In this document: positions 35,835 through 46,407 of the stretch, in pieces
Layout of the letters: each line of letters begins with the position of its first letter
Position numbering within the stretch: the stretch's first letter is position 1
From: SG8-30 sp963695085
Lineage (GTDB): Bacteria; Pseudomonadota; Gammaproteobacteria; Steroidobacterales; Steroidobacteraceae
Assembly (NCBI GenBank): GCA_963695085.1
Contig: CAVOFV010000007.1
Span: 1 to 64,000, forward strand
Direction of reading: 5' to 3'
Length of the DNA stretch: 64,000 bases
The notes under the pieces: generated by a model
Seen by the model: only the letters and a program-made list of their open reading frames with translations
The model's database searches: none
Told to the model about the DNA's origin: nothing
Program-made: the position numbers and the translations under genes

Positions 35835-36548
35835 TCAGTCCGACAGCACGATTTCCACGCGCCTGTTGCGCTTGCCTTCGTTGCGGATCCTCAGCACGCG
35901 GATGCCGCCGATCTCGGCCAGGTTGCGCACATGCGTGCCCCCGCAGGGCTGCAGGTCGATTCCCGGGATGCGCAACAGCCGGACCCGCCCTGCGCCCCGT
36001 GGCGGCTGCACGCTCATGGTCTTGACGAGTTCCGGCCGCGCGTCGAGTTCCTCGTCCGTGATCCAGACGCTCTCCGTCTCGACGCCGCGCGCGATCAGCG
36101 CGTTCGTCTCGCGCTCGATGACGGTGGCATCGAGCAGGCTCATGTCGATGTCGAAATCCAGGCGGGCCTTGTCGGGAGCGATATTGCCGCCGGTCACGGG
36201 TGCGACGACGACGCACGACATCACGTGCAGCGCGGTGTGCAGCCGCATCACGGCATGGCGGCGCGGCCAGTCGAGCTCGATCGTCAGCGCCTCGCCCACG
36301 GCCGGCAACGCGGCGCCTTCGGTGATGAGGTGGCGCACGCTGTCCGGCCCGTTGCCTTTGCGCGTGTCCACGACATCGATGCGCGTGCCGTCCTCGCGCA
36401 GCAGCCACCCCGTATCGCCGGGCTGCCCGCCGCCGAGCGCGTAGAAGATCGTGCGGTCGAGCTCAACGGCGCCGTCGCACGCAGCGATCACCCGCGCGGA
36501 GGCCGTCCTGAGGTAGGCGTCGTCCCGGAACAGCAGTTCTGTGGCCAT
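35835..36548 (-). CDS. Alanyl-tRNA editing protein AlaX-like
   Basis: A 237-residue free-standing editing domain: ELDRTIFYALGGGQPGDTG near residue 30, the zinc pair HxxxH in RLHTALH, and CxxxH in LQPCGGTHVRN. These are the zinc ligands of the AlaRS editing domain, which hydrolyses Ser-tRNA(Ala) or Gly-tRNA(Ala). The ATG at 36548 starts the family pattern MATELLFRDDAYL; an earlier ATG at 36614 adds unrelated sequence. It is an isolated gene. Confidence 0.92.
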   Translation of the reverse strand: MATELLFRDDAYLRTASARVIAACDGAVELDRTIFYALGGGQPGDTGWLLREDGTRIDVVDTRKGNGPDSVRHLITEGAALPAVGEALTIELDWPRRHAVMRLHTALHVMSCVVVAPVTGGNIAPDKARLDFDIDMSLLDATVIERETNALIARGVETESVWITDEELDARPELVKTMSVQPPRGAGRVRLLRIPGIDLQPCGGTHVRNLAEIGGIRVLRIRNEGKRNRRVEIVLSD

Positions 36549-36685
36549 GGCGTCTGCGTCTGCGCTGGCTGGCGATCCACCAGCCTTTCGCGGGCCATTA
36601 TGCGCCGCGTCCAATCATGTGGCTTGCGCGAGGTTGGCGCTGGTCATGACCGGCCGTTGCGCCGACAGGCGAAGCGACGTGCGAA

Positions 36686-37156
36686 TCAGTACGGCCTGCC
36701 GTCCTTGTGCGTGTATGCGTCCGGCGCATCCGGCGCATTCCAGCGCAGGTCCACGTCCGGGTAGGTGGCCGCGTCCCTGGCGTCCCGGTTGCTGATCTCC
36801 AGGTACACGGCGGGCTTGCCGCTGCGGTTGACCAGCTGGTGGGCATTCGCCATGCCGGCGGGAAATCCCGCACACTCGCCGGCGGCGAGCTTCTGTTCGC
36901 CCGCGTCAGTGACCAGCATGAGTTCCCCTGCAAGCACGTAGACGAGCTCGTCCTCGTGGGTGTGCCAGTGGCGCATCGAGGATTCCGCGCCGGGCGCGAG
37001 CGTCGTGCAGTTGACCCCGATCCGGGTGAGCCCGGCGGCGTCGCCAAGCGCCCGCTTGTCCCGTGGCAATACACGTGAACGGAATGGCTCCGGGTAACCG
37101 CAGCCGGTCTGCGCTGCAAGATCGGCGGGCTTGAAGGGTTGCGCTGGCCGTGTCAT
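36686..37156 (-). CDS. Cupin-domain protein
   Basis: A 156-residue single-domain cupin. The motif region RHWHTHEDELVYVLAGELML fits G-x5-H-x-H-x3-4-E-x6-G for metal binding, and the second motif follows in GECAGFPAGMANAHQLVN with its His. It may bind a sugar or small acid, but no reaction can be named. The ATG at 37156 is preferred to one at 37207, which adds a short hydrophilic tail. Some homologues precede methyltransferase genes, as here. Confidence 0.85.
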   Translation of the reverse strand: MTRPAQPFKPADLAAQTGCGYPEPFRSRVLPRDKRALGDAAGLTRIGVNCTTLAPGAESSMRHWHTHEDELVYVLAGELMLVTDAGEQKLAAGECAGFPAGMANAHQLVNRSGKPAVYLEISNRDARDAATYPDVDLRWNAPDAPDAYTHKDGRPY

Positions 37157-37249
37157 GTGGCTGCACCTCATCGGCGAAGAGCGGCGACAAGCGAGGTGGC
37201 CCGGCACCGCGCGCCGCGGGGTGCCGGAGCCACCTTGCCGGGTCCGCTG

Positions 37250-38101
37250 CTATTCCGGCTTGACGAACTTCAGCGTCATGCGGTCCGACTCACCGATCGC
37301 GTCGTATGGCGCGCGATCGAAGGTCGGATCCGGGTCCTTGCCGGAACCGTAGGGCACGGTCAGCCGCGCCGGCGGCAGGGTCCAGACGCCGAACGGGTGA
37401 TCCTTGGTGTCCTTCGGATTGGCATTGAGCTCCGAGCGCGCCGCCAGCTTGAAGCCCGCCGCCTCGACCCGTTCGATCAGGTAGGCCTCGGTGACATAGC
37501 CGCTCTTTGCGGCCGGGTCCTGCTCACCCGGATTGGCGCGGTGCTGTTCCAGCGCCAGGATGCCGCCCGGCTTCAGCGCCGTGTACAGGTCCGCGAACAC
37601 TTTCTCGACACGGCCTTCCGAACGCATCCAGCCGTGGAACGAGCGCGCCACCAGTACGAAGTCGAAGCGGCCGGCCGGCGGGGCCGCCGAACGGCTGCCC
37701 CAGTTGACGACACCGACCTTGCCGTACAGCGCGGACTTCGCCGCCAGTTCCTGCTCCTGCTTCAACCGCCCCGCGCGGCCGCGCTCGGTGACTTCTGGAT
37801 CCTCGAGGTCGGTGCCGGTCACGAAGAACTGCCCGCCGGTCATGCGCGCGTAGGGCGCGAGAATGTCGGTCCACCAGCCGCCACCGGGCTGGACCTCCAG
37901 GATCGTCATGCCCGGCGCCAGGCCCCAGAATGTAAGCGCCTCGATGGGGTGCCGCGCATCGTCGCGGGCACGCTCCCCGGCCGCACGCCATTCGCCGGCG
38001 ACCGCCGTGGCAAGCGCCTGGTCCACATCGGCCAGGGCGACGCCGCTGGCCAGTCCCGCGCAGGCGGCCACGATGAAGGACATTGATCTCAACAACTGCA
38101 T
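37250..38101 (-). CDS. Exported class I SAM-dependent methyltransferase-like protein
   Basis: A 283-residue protein with a signal peptide (SMSFIVAACAGLASGVALA) followed by a methyltransferase fold: MTILEVQPGGGWWTDILAPY gives motif I, with the family's unusual E-x-x-P-G-G-G, and FDFVLVARSFHGWM and GGILALEQHR follow. COG4798-type proteins share this combination of export signal and Rossmann fold. The ATG at 38101 places the signal peptide correctly. SAM in the periplasm is not expected, so the true role is uncertain. Confidence 0.82.
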   Translation of the reverse strand: MQLLRSMSFIVAACAGLASGVALADVDQALATAVAGEWRAAGERARDDARHPIEALTFWGLAPGMTILEVQPGGGWWTDILAPYARMTGGQFFVTGTDLEDPEVTERGRAGRLKQEQELAAKSALYGKVGVVNWGSRSAAPPAGRFDFVLVARSFHGWMRSEGRVEKVFADLYTALKPGGILALEQHRANPGEQDPAAKSGYVTEAYLIERVEAAGFKLAARSELNANPKDTKDHPFGVWTLPPARLTVPYGSGKDPDPTFDRAPYDAIGESDRMTLKFVKPE

Positions 38102-38207
38102 GGGTCTACTCCGGTGGTTGATCGCATCACGATAGAACGATGGTAACGCGCACGACGAGCGGGCGCCGGGGAATCCACGGCGCCCTGGTGCGGACGGTGC
38201 CAATTGC

Positions 38208-38235
38208 GCCCCGGGCGGACTGACCCGCCCGGGGC
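38208..38235 (-). terminator. Possible terminator after the small cytochrome c gene
   Basis: An 11-bp perfect stem (GCCCCGGGCGG with CCGCCCGGGGC) around a 6-base loop, 13 bases beyond the cytochrome stop on the minus strand. No good T-run follows (only AATTGG), so efficiency is doubtful. Confidence 0.4.
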
Positions 38236-38248
38236 AGGCCCGATCGGC

Positions 38249-38521
38249 TTACTTGCCCTTGGCGAAGAAGGCCGCGATGTCGGCGACATCGGCGTCCGTC
38301 AGCGTCAGTTTCGGCTTGTGCTTCGAATTCGCCGCCAGCGCGGTCTTGATCTTGCCCTCGATGTCGGCGGCCTTCTGGCCGGCGAAGTCCTCGGCCGGAT
38401 CGTGGCAGTCGAGGCAGGCCTCGGCCTTCTTGGCGCCGGCCGTCGCATCGCCCGCCAGGGCCGTGCCGCTGACAGCCAGGGCGCCGGTCGCGAGTATCAT
38501 TGCCACCCACTTCGTCTTCAT
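38249..38521 (-). CDS. Small c-type cytochrome (paralogue 1)
   Basis: A 90-residue protein: signal peptide (AMILATGALAVSGTALAG), haem-binding motif CLDCH (Cys-x-x-Cys-His, about 37-41) and the C-terminal helix DADVADIAAFFAKGK. The distal Met is not evident. The class I cytochrome c fold acts as a periplasmic electron carrier. It is very similar to the gene at 38730-39002, including the upstream ribosome site, so the two arose by tandem duplication. Confidence 0.88.
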   Translation of the reverse strand: MKTKWVAMILATGALAVSGTALAGDATAGAKKAEACLDCHDPAEDFAGQKAADIEGKIKTALAANSKHKPKLTLTDADVADIAAFFAKGK

Positions 38522-38675
38522 TGCAGTCTCCTTGAGGTCCGGAACCGCCTGCCCTTCCGGGAACATCCCTTCCGGAACGGTGCCTCGCTTTGGTGCTAAG
38601 GCAAAACTAGGTCTGAGGCCCTGAATGCTGCATGAACGTGCAGGGCCCGGGATATACGGTCTTTTCCGGAGTCGC

Positions 38676-38716
38676 AAAAAGAAAACGCCCCGGGGCGGCG
38701 TCGCCGCCCGGGGCGT
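38676..38716 (-). terminator. Rho-independent terminator between the cytochrome c paralogues
   Basis: A 16-bp stem with one bulge (38685-38700 with 38701-38716), followed on the minus strand by TTTTCTTTTT (bases 38685 down to 38676). It ends transcription of the upstream paralogue, so the two cytochromes are separate units. Confidence 0.8.
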
Positions 38717-38729
38717 TCAGGGCCGGTGC

Positions 38730-39002
38730 TTACTTCGCGGAAGCGAAGTAGGCCGCGATGTCGGCGATGTCGGCGTCCGACAGCGCCAGCTTCTTGCCGT
38801 GCTTGGTCGTGCCGGCGACCACGCCCTTGATCTTGCCCTCGATATCGGCGGCCTTCTGGCCCGCGAAATCCTCGGCAGGCTCGTGGCAATCGAGGCAAAC
38901 GTCGGCCTTCTTTTCGCCGGCCTTGGCGTCCGCGGCCAGCGCCGCACCGCTGAATGCCAGCGCGCCAACCGCCACCGTCATCGCCATCCAAGTCGTCTTC
39001 AT
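38730..39002 (-). CDS. Small c-type cytochrome (paralogue 2)
   Basis: A 90-residue protein: signal peptide (AMTVAVGALAFSGAALAAD), haem motif CLDCH and DADIADIAAYFASAK at the C-terminus. The segment EPAEDFAGQKAADIEGKIK is shared with the other paralogue apart from one residue (DPAEDF in place of EPAEDF). The ATG at 39002 starts MKTTWMAM; a longer frame to 39269 has no ribosome site. A soluble periplasmic electron carrier; its partners are unknown. Confidence 0.88.
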   Translation of the reverse strand: MKTTWMAMTVAVGALAFSGAALAADAKAGEKKADVCLDCHEPAEDFAGQKAADIEGKIKGVVAGTTKHGKKLALSDADIADIAAYFASAK

Positions 39003-39262
39003 CGCTGTCTCCTTGAGGTCTGGGGGCCGCCTGCCCGTTCCGGCACATGCCGAACGGAACGGCTCCTCATTGGTTTCCGGCCAACAGGCTAGGCCTGGGG
39101 GGCTGAATGCTGCCTGAATGCGCGCGGATTGTGAATTCGGGTCTTTTCCGGACGGTCCGCGACTGACCAGCGGCAGCTTGGCCTGCACCGCCAGGCTGCC
39201 GCAGGCCCTGTTTGCCGGGGGATTATGGCTAGAATGACCTCCTCGTCCCGGCGGAGACATCT

Positions 39263-40360
39263 GTGCCAAACGCCACCATCACCGGCTGGGGCAAGTGCAT
39301 GCCCCCCGCGGTCCTGTCCAACCAGGACATCGCGACGTTCCTCGACACGGACGACGAGTGGATAACGACCCGCACCGGCATCAACGAGCGGCGCGTTTCG
39401 CACGTCCCGCTGAGCCACCTGGCCCATGTGTCCGCGGTGCGGGCGCTGGCCTGCGCCGGACTGGAGGTCGGCGACCTCGACCTGATCATCTTCGGTACCT
39501 GCAGCATGGACGAGCAGGTGCCCAACATGGCCTCGCTGCTGCAGAAGCAGCTCGGCGCCGCCGGTGCCGGCGCCATGGACATCAACACGGCCTGCACCAG
39601 CTACCTGTACGGGCTGGCCACCGCCGACGCCATGATCCGCTGTGGCACGATCCGCAACGCGCTGGTGATTGGCGGCGAGGTGATCTCGTCGATGATCGAC
39701 TGGACCGACCGCCGTGTGGCGGTCCTGTTTGGCGACGGCTGCGCCGCGACCGTGCTCGAGGGCACCGAGCAGGATGAGGGCCTGCGGTCCAGCAAGCTGG
39801 GCTGCTACGGCGACGTGCGCGAGATCCTGCAGGTGCACGGCCTCGGCATCCGCTACTCGAACCGCGGCTGGCCGCTCGGCGACACGGACTGGAATTTCGA
39901 CGGCCCCGAGATCTTCAAGCGCGCGGCGATCGGCATGAGCCGGGCCTGCAAGCACGTCATGGAGGCCTGCGCGATCGGCGCGGATGACATCGACCTGGTC
40001 GTGCCCCACCAGGCCAACCTGCGCATCATCGAGGCCGTGGTGAAGCGCGCCGGCGTCCCGATGGAACGCTGCTTCGTCAATATCCATCGCTACGGCAACA
40101 TGTCGTCGGCGACCGTGCCGGTGGCGCTGGTCGAGGCACTCGAGGAAGGCCGGGTCGAACCAGGGGCAACACTGCTGCTGACCGGCTTCGGCGCCGGCCT
40201 GACCTGGTCCGCGCACGTGCTGCGCTGGGGGCAGCGGGTCACGCCGCTGGCGCAGAGCGACATTGAACTGCCGCCCTGCGATCGCACGGCGCTCGAGATC
40301 GTGCGGAGTTACATCGCCGCCAAGCGCGGATCCCGCTGGGCTGAATTCGCTGGCGCGTGA
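39263..40360 (+). CDS. 3-oxoacyl-ACP synthase III-like (FabH family)
   Basis: A 365-residue thiolase-fold enzyme. The active triad is present: Cys in DINTACTSYLYGL (about 114-117), His in VPHQANLRII and Asn in IHRYGNMSSATVP. The N-terminal ATITGWGKCMPPAVLSNQDI is the FabH-type start and TRTGINERRV the classic TRTGI motif. GTG at 39263 is used with GGAG six bases ahead. It is longer than E. coli FabH (317 residues), so it may be a paralogue for a special fatty acid or secondary metabolite. The next gene begins close behind. Confidence 0.9.
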   Translation: MPNATITGWGKCMPPAVLSNQDIATFLDTDDEWITTRTGINERRVSHVPLSHLAHVSAVRALACAGLEVGDLDLIIFGTCSMDEQVPNMASLLQKQLGAAGAGAMDINTACTSYLYGLATADAMIRCGTIRNALVIGGEVISSMIDWTDRRVAVLFGDGCAATVLEGTEQDEGLRSSKLGCYGDVREILQVHGLGIRYSNRGWPLGDTDWNFDGPEIFKRAAIGMSRACKHVMEACAIGADDIDLVVPHQANLRIIEAVVKRAGVPMERCFVNIHRYGNMSSATVPVALVEALEEGRVEPGATLLLTGFGAGLTWSAHVLRWGQRVTPLAQSDIELPPCDRTALEIVRSYIAAKRGSRWAEFAGA

Positions 40361-40497
40361 GTGCGGCGTGTGACGCGGCAACCGGGCCATGCGCCGGCCC
40401 GTTCCGCGGCGGCGGCATGGTCTTATTGAATCCCGGGCGCGACTTCCCTAGATTGCGGCCCCACCCGGGGAACTGCCGGAACAAGGCTGGTGAGAGC

Positions 40498-42675
40498 TTG
40501 TCGCGAAATGTCCTAGGCTGCTGCCTGCTGTTGCTGTCCGGCGTCCTGCAGGCCGCGGAGCCCGCTGTCGCAGCGCCAGCCATCCAGGCGCATCCCCTGG
40601 CCGTCGCGCCGCGGCTGGACGGCCGCGTGCTCGACGATCCCGCATGGCAGGGCGCCGCGGCCGCCACCGGTTTTACGCAGACGCGGCCGAACGAGGGCCG
40701 GCCCGCAACGCAGCGCACCGAGGTCTACGTCGGTTTCACGGACACGGCGCTCTACATCGGCGTCATCTGCTACGACGAGGATCCGCGCGGCATCATCGTG
40801 GCGGGCAGCAAGCGTGACTCGTCGCTCGAGGAGGCGGACAGCTTCCGGATCGTGCTGGACACGTACCGTGACCGGCAGAACGGCTTCGTCTTCGGCACCA
40901 ACCCGGTGGGCATCGAATACGACGGCCAGGTCACGCGCGAGGGCGCCTCGGACTTCGTCTCCGGCGGCGGCGACTTCAACCTCGACTGGGACGCCTCCTG
41001 GGAAGTGCGCAGCGCGATCTCGGAGATCGGCTGGAGCGCGGAGATGGAGATCCCCTTCAAGTCGCTGCGCTACGGCAGCGACGCCGTGCAGGCCTGGGGC
41101 ATCAACTTCCAGCGCAACATCCGCCGCAACAACGAGGCCGCATTCTGGGCACCGCTGCCGCGCCAGCACAACCTGTACCGCGTGTCGCTGGCCGGCGACG
41201 TCGAGGGAATCCAGGTCCCGAGCCAGCGCAACCTGAAGATCACTCCGTACGTGCTCGGCAGCGGGACGCGGGGCGGCGAGCTGCCGGCCGGCACGCATTA
41301 CGAACAGGAAATCGGTTTCGACCTCAAGTACCTGCTGACGCCAGGCCTGACGCTGGACGCCACCTACAACACCGACTTCGCGCAGGTCGAGGCCGACGAC
41401 GTGCAGGTCAACCTGGACCGATTCAGCCTGTTCTTTCCGGAGAAGCGGCCGTTCTTCCTCGAGAACGCCGGCCAGTTCGCGGTCGGCTCCCCCGGCAGCG
41501 TCGAGCTGTTCTTCAGCCGTCGCATCGGCATCGGCGCGGGCGGCGCGCAGATTCCCATCGACGGCGGCCTGCGCCTGTCGGGCAAGGTCGGCGGCAGCAC
41601 CAACGTGGGCCTGCTGCAGATGCGTTCGCAGGCGGTGGACGGCGTGGCGCCGCAGAACGACTACACGGTTGCGCGCGTCAGCCAGGAGTTCGCCAACCGT
41701 TCCTCGATCGGCGCGATCGCGGTGCAACGGCAGGGCGAAAGCGGCAACGACCACAACCGGACCTTCGGCCTCGACGGCCGCTGGGGCCTGGGCGGGAACA
41801 CGCTGCTGTCCGGGTACGCGGCCATGACCGACACGCCCGGGCTGTCAGGCAGCGACCATGCCTTCAACGTCAGGGGCGAGTACAACTCGGAGACCTGGAC
41901 CAGCAACCTCGCGTACACGGAGGTCGGCGAGAACTTCAATCCGGAGGTCGGCTTCCTGTCGCGACGCGGCTACCGCCGGGGCGACTTTCTCGTGCTGCGG
42001 CGCTACCGGCCGGATGACCTGTGGGGGCTGCAGGAACTCCGCCCGCACGTCTCCTGGCGCGGTTTCTGGGACTTCGACGGCTTCTACGAGACCGGTTACC
42101 TGCACGTGGACAACCACTGGGAGTGGAAGAGCGGCCACGAGATTCACACCGGCGTCAATTTCACGCACGAAGGCGTGAAGGCACCTTTTGAGATCATCCG
42201 CGGCGTGACGGTGCCAGCCGGCGAGTATGACAACGAGGAAGCGCAACTGGTCTTCTTCACCAACCAGGGCGCGCCGCTGAGTTTCTTCCTGGAGGCGAGG
42301 ATCGGCGGGTTCTTCGGTGGCGACCGCGTCAGGCTGTCGCCGAATGCGGAGTACCGCATCGGCGAGGCCTTCAACGTCGAACTGAGCTGGGACCGCAACG
42401 ACATCAGCCTGCCGGTCCCCAACGGCGACTTCAAGGTGAACGTCGGGCGGCTGCGCGCCACGTATTCATTCACGCCGAAGATCTCGGTGCAGGCGCTGGT
42501 GCAGTACGACGACCGCAACGACCTGCTGGCCACCAACCTGCGCCTTGCCTGGCTGCAGTCGGCCAGCGCCGGGCTGTACCTCGTGTACAACGAGATCGAC
42601 GAGGAGCGCCTCGGCGTACCAACGCCGAAGCAGCGCGAGTTCATCCTCAAGTACAGCCGGATCTTCGACCTGTGA
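40498..42675 (+). CDS. DUF5916-family outer-membrane-type protein with carbohydrate-binding-like domain
   Basis: About 725 residues from a TTG at 40498, chosen because a signal peptide (VLGCCLLLLSGVLQAAE) follows at once; GTG at 40357 or ATG at 40417 are alternatives. The N-terminal domain (about 25-200) is like carbohydrate-binding family 9: PRLDGRVLDDPAWQGA and DTALYIGVICYDEDP. The rest is the DUF5916 part with the motif FSLFFPEKRPFFLENAGQF and a beta-rich C-terminus typical of an outer-membrane barrel (YNEIDEERLGVP to FILKYSRIFDL). The function is unknown; it follows the FabH-like gene at once. Confidence 0.82.
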   Translation: MSRNVLGCCLLLLSGVLQAAEPAVAAPAIQAHPLAVAPRLDGRVLDDPAWQGAAAATGFTQTRPNEGRPATQRTEVYVGFTDTALYIGVICYDEDPRGIIVAGSKRDSSLEEADSFRIVLDTYRDRQNGFVFGTNPVGIEYDGQVTREGASDFVSGGGDFNLDWDASWEVRSAISEIGWSAEMEIPFKSLRYGSDAVQAWGINFQRNIRRNNEAAFWAPLPRQHNLYRVSLAGDVEGIQVPSQRNLKITPYVLGSGTRGGELPAGTHYEQEIGFDLKYLLTPGLTLDATYNTDFAQVEADDVQVNLDRFSLFFPEKRPFFLENAGQFAVGSPGSVELFFSRRIGIGAGGAQIPIDGGLRLSGKVGGSTNVGLLQMRSQAVDGVAPQNDYTVARVSQEFANRSSIGAIAVQRQGESGNDHNRTFGLDGRWGLGGNTLLSGYAAMTDTPGLSGSDHAFNVRGEYNSETWTSNLAYTEVGENFNPEVGFLSRRGYRRGDFLVLRRYRPDDLWGLQELRPHVSWRGFWDFDGFYETGYLHVDNHWEWKSGHEIHTGVNFTHEGVKAPFEIIRGVTVPAGEYDNEEAQLVFFTNQGAPLSFFLEARIGGFFGGDRVRLSPNAEYRIGEAFNVELSWDRNDISLPVPNGDFKVNVGRLRATYSFTPKISVQALVQYDDRNDLLATNLRLAWLQSASAGLYLVYNEIDEERLGVPTPKQREFILKYSRIFDL

Positions 42676-42719
42676 ACCGCGAGCCGGCCCGCAGCTAACG
42701 CCTCGTTCCGGGCTGCGGC

Positions 42720-43226
42720 TCAGCCGTAGCTGATCGCAGTGCGCACCGGCATGCCTTCCCAGCGGAAGTTGCTCACCATCTTCAGGTCGATCAGCACGCC
42801 GAGCGCGCGCACGTCGTAGCCGGCGAGGCGCGCGAGGGTCGCGGAGGCGCCGAGCGTGCCGCCCGTCGCGAGCACGTCGTCCACCAGCAGCAGGCGCCCC
42901 TCACCGCGCTGCATTTCCAGCACGCCGGTCCCATATTCGAGCGCATAGGGCACGTCCACGACGGGCGGCGGCAGCTTGCCCTGCTTGCGGACCAGTACGA
43001 AGCCCTTGCCGCGCCGCACGGCCATGGCGGCCGCCAGGATGAAGCCGCGCGACTCGATGCCGGAGACCGCGTCGACGGACTGCCATTCCTCCTCGGTGAA
43101 CAGCGCATCCAGGGCCGCGATGGTCTCGCTGAAGTGCGAGCGCAGCAGCGGGCTGATGTCGCGGAACAGGATTCCCTGCCTGGGAAAGTCCGGCACGTCC
43201 CGGATCAGGCTCTTCAGGTCTGGCAT
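42720..43226 (-). CDS. apt: Adenine phosphoribosyltransferase
   Basis: A 168-residue enzyme: start MPDLKSLIRDVPDFPRQGI, substrate region DAVSGIESRGFILAAAMA, PPPVVDVPYALEYGTGVLEM and the PRPP-binding loop LLLVDDVLATGGTL (about 122-135). It makes AMP from adenine and PRPP. The ATG at 43226 begins the family consensus; a longer arginine-rich frame upstream overlaps the divergent serine hydrolase and is not used. It is convergent with the DUF5916 gene. Confidence 0.95.
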   Translation of the reverse strand: MPDLKSLIRDVPDFPRQGILFRDISPLLRSHFSETIAALDALFTEEEWQSVDAVSGIESRGFILAAAMAVRRGKGFVLVRKQGKLPPPVVDVPYALEYGTGVLEMQRGEGRLLLVDDVLATGGTLGASATLARLAGYDVRALGVLIDLKMVSNFRWEGMPVRTAISYG

Positions 43227-43420
43227 CTTCACCCCGGCCCCCTGCGTGGCGCGTCGTGTGTCGTCGGACAGGCGCGCGATGTCTGCGCGCAGCCGGCGCC
43301 TGCGGCGGCCGGCTCGCCGCTTCATGATACGGCATCGCGGCCGCGCCGCGCCGCCCTGCCCCCGGCGGGGCGGCCAGTGTCGTATCCTGCCGGCCTGCCC
43401 GGCCCGATCCAGGAAGCACG

Positions 43421-44602
43421 ATGCCATTGCAAGACACCCTTCGCGCCTGCTGCGCCGGCACGTTCGTCTCGGCCCTTGCCTTTCTCGCGGCGCCGGCAGC
43501 CGCTGACGGCAGCGCGTACGTTCCGCCGCCGGGTGAGTGGGCCGCCAGGCCCGCCGCCGAACTTGGCATGGACGCTGCCGCGCTGCAATCGGCGCTGCGC
43601 TTCGCCGTCGAGCACGAGTCGCGCCAGCCGCGTGACCTGGCGCTGGCGGTGCCGCTGTCCTTCGCGCGCGAACCGTTCGATGCCGTGATCGGCCCGACGC
43701 AACCGCGCGGTGACCCGACGGGACTGGTCATCCGCCACGGCTACGTGGTCGCGCAGTGGGGCGAGCCGGACCGCGTGGACATGACGTTCAGCATCACCAA
43801 GAGCTTCCTGTCCACGGTCGTCGGCGTCGCGCTGGCGCGGGGCCGGATCGGCGCGCTCACGGAACGCGTGTCGTTGCGCGTCGACCTGCCGGAATTCCGC
43901 GGCACGCCCAACGATGCGATCACGTGGGACCAGTTGCTGCGCCAGACCAGCGGCTGGCGCGGGACGCTGTGGGGCAAGCCGGACTGGGCCGACCGGCCGC
44001 AGGGCGACGATGCGTTCGCATGGCCGGCGGCGGCGGTGCCCGGGCCCGGGAGCGGGTGGAAGTACAACGACGTGCGCGTGAACGCGCTGGCGCTTGCCGC
44101 GCTGCACCTGTGGGGCGAGCCGTTGCCCGCCGTGCTGAAGCGCGAGGTGATGGACCCGATCGGCGCCTCCGGCAGCTGGCGCTGGCACGGCTATGACAAC
44201 TCGTGGACGGAGGTCGACGGCGTGCGCATGCAGTCGGTGAGCGGCGGCGGCCACTGGGGCGGTGGCATGTTCATCAACGCCTGGGACCTTGGCCGTTTCG
44301 GGCTGTTATGCCTGCGCCGCGGCCGGTGGGACGGGACGCAGGTGTTCCCCGCTGCGTGGTACGAGGTTGCGACCACGCCGACGGCGCACAACCCGCAGTA
44401 CGGTTTGATGAACTGGTTCCTCAACACCGGCCGTGAACTGCTGCCCAGCGCGCCGGCCGGGGCCTTCGTGCACTTCGGCGCCGGCACCAACCTCGTGTAC
44501 GTGGACCCGGTCAACGACCTGGTGGTCGTGGCGCGCTGGATCGAGCGCGCTGACGTGGACGCGTTCATCGGCCGCGTGCTCGGCGCGCTGGCGCCGCAGT
44601 AA
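43421..44602 (+). CDS. Exported serine hydrolase (beta-lactamase-like family)
   Basis: A 393-residue protein with a signal peptide (CCAGTFVSALAFLAAPAAA). Motifs of the class C beta-lactamase / esterase fold: S-x-x-K in SITKSFLS (about 127-130), Y-x-N in WKYNDVRV and the third box HFGAGTN. Members include esterases and D-amino-acid peptidases as well as beta-lactamases, and the third box differs from KTG, so antibiotic hydrolysis is not implied. The ABC exporter gene starts 16 bases after the stop. Confidence 0.87.
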   Translation: MPLQDTLRACCAGTFVSALAFLAAPAAADGSAYVPPPGEWAARPAAELGMDAAALQSALRFAVEHESRQPRDLALAVPLSFAREPFDAVIGPTQPRGDPTGLVIRHGYVVAQWGEPDRVDMTFSITKSFLSTVVGVALARGRIGALTERVSLRVDLPEFRGTPNDAITWDQLLRQTSGWRGTLWGKPDWADRPQGDDAFAWPAAAVPGPGSGWKYNDVRVNALALAALHLWGEPLPAVLKREVMDPIGASGSWRWHGYDNSWTEVDGVRMQSVSGGGHWGGGMFINAWDLGRFGLLCLRRGRWDGTQVFPAAWYEVATTPTAHNPQYGLMNWFLNTGRELLPSAPAGAFVHFGAGTNLVYVDPVNDLVVVARWIERADVDAFIGRVLGALAPQ

Positions 44603-44618
44603 GAGGACACCATCCAAC

Positions 44619-46391
<1,773 letters not shown>

Positions 46392-46407
46392 ATGGCCGCT
46401 GCAACGG

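Noticed and set aside
42676..42719. GC-rich imperfect inverted repeat between the DUF5916 and apt genes as a bidirectional terminator
   Set aside because: The pairing is interrupted and no T-run follows on either strand.
43421..44602. Reading the serine hydrolase as an antibiotic beta-lactamase
   Set aside because: SxxK and YxN are present but the third box is HFGAG rather than KTG, so it fits esterase/peptidase-like members as well.
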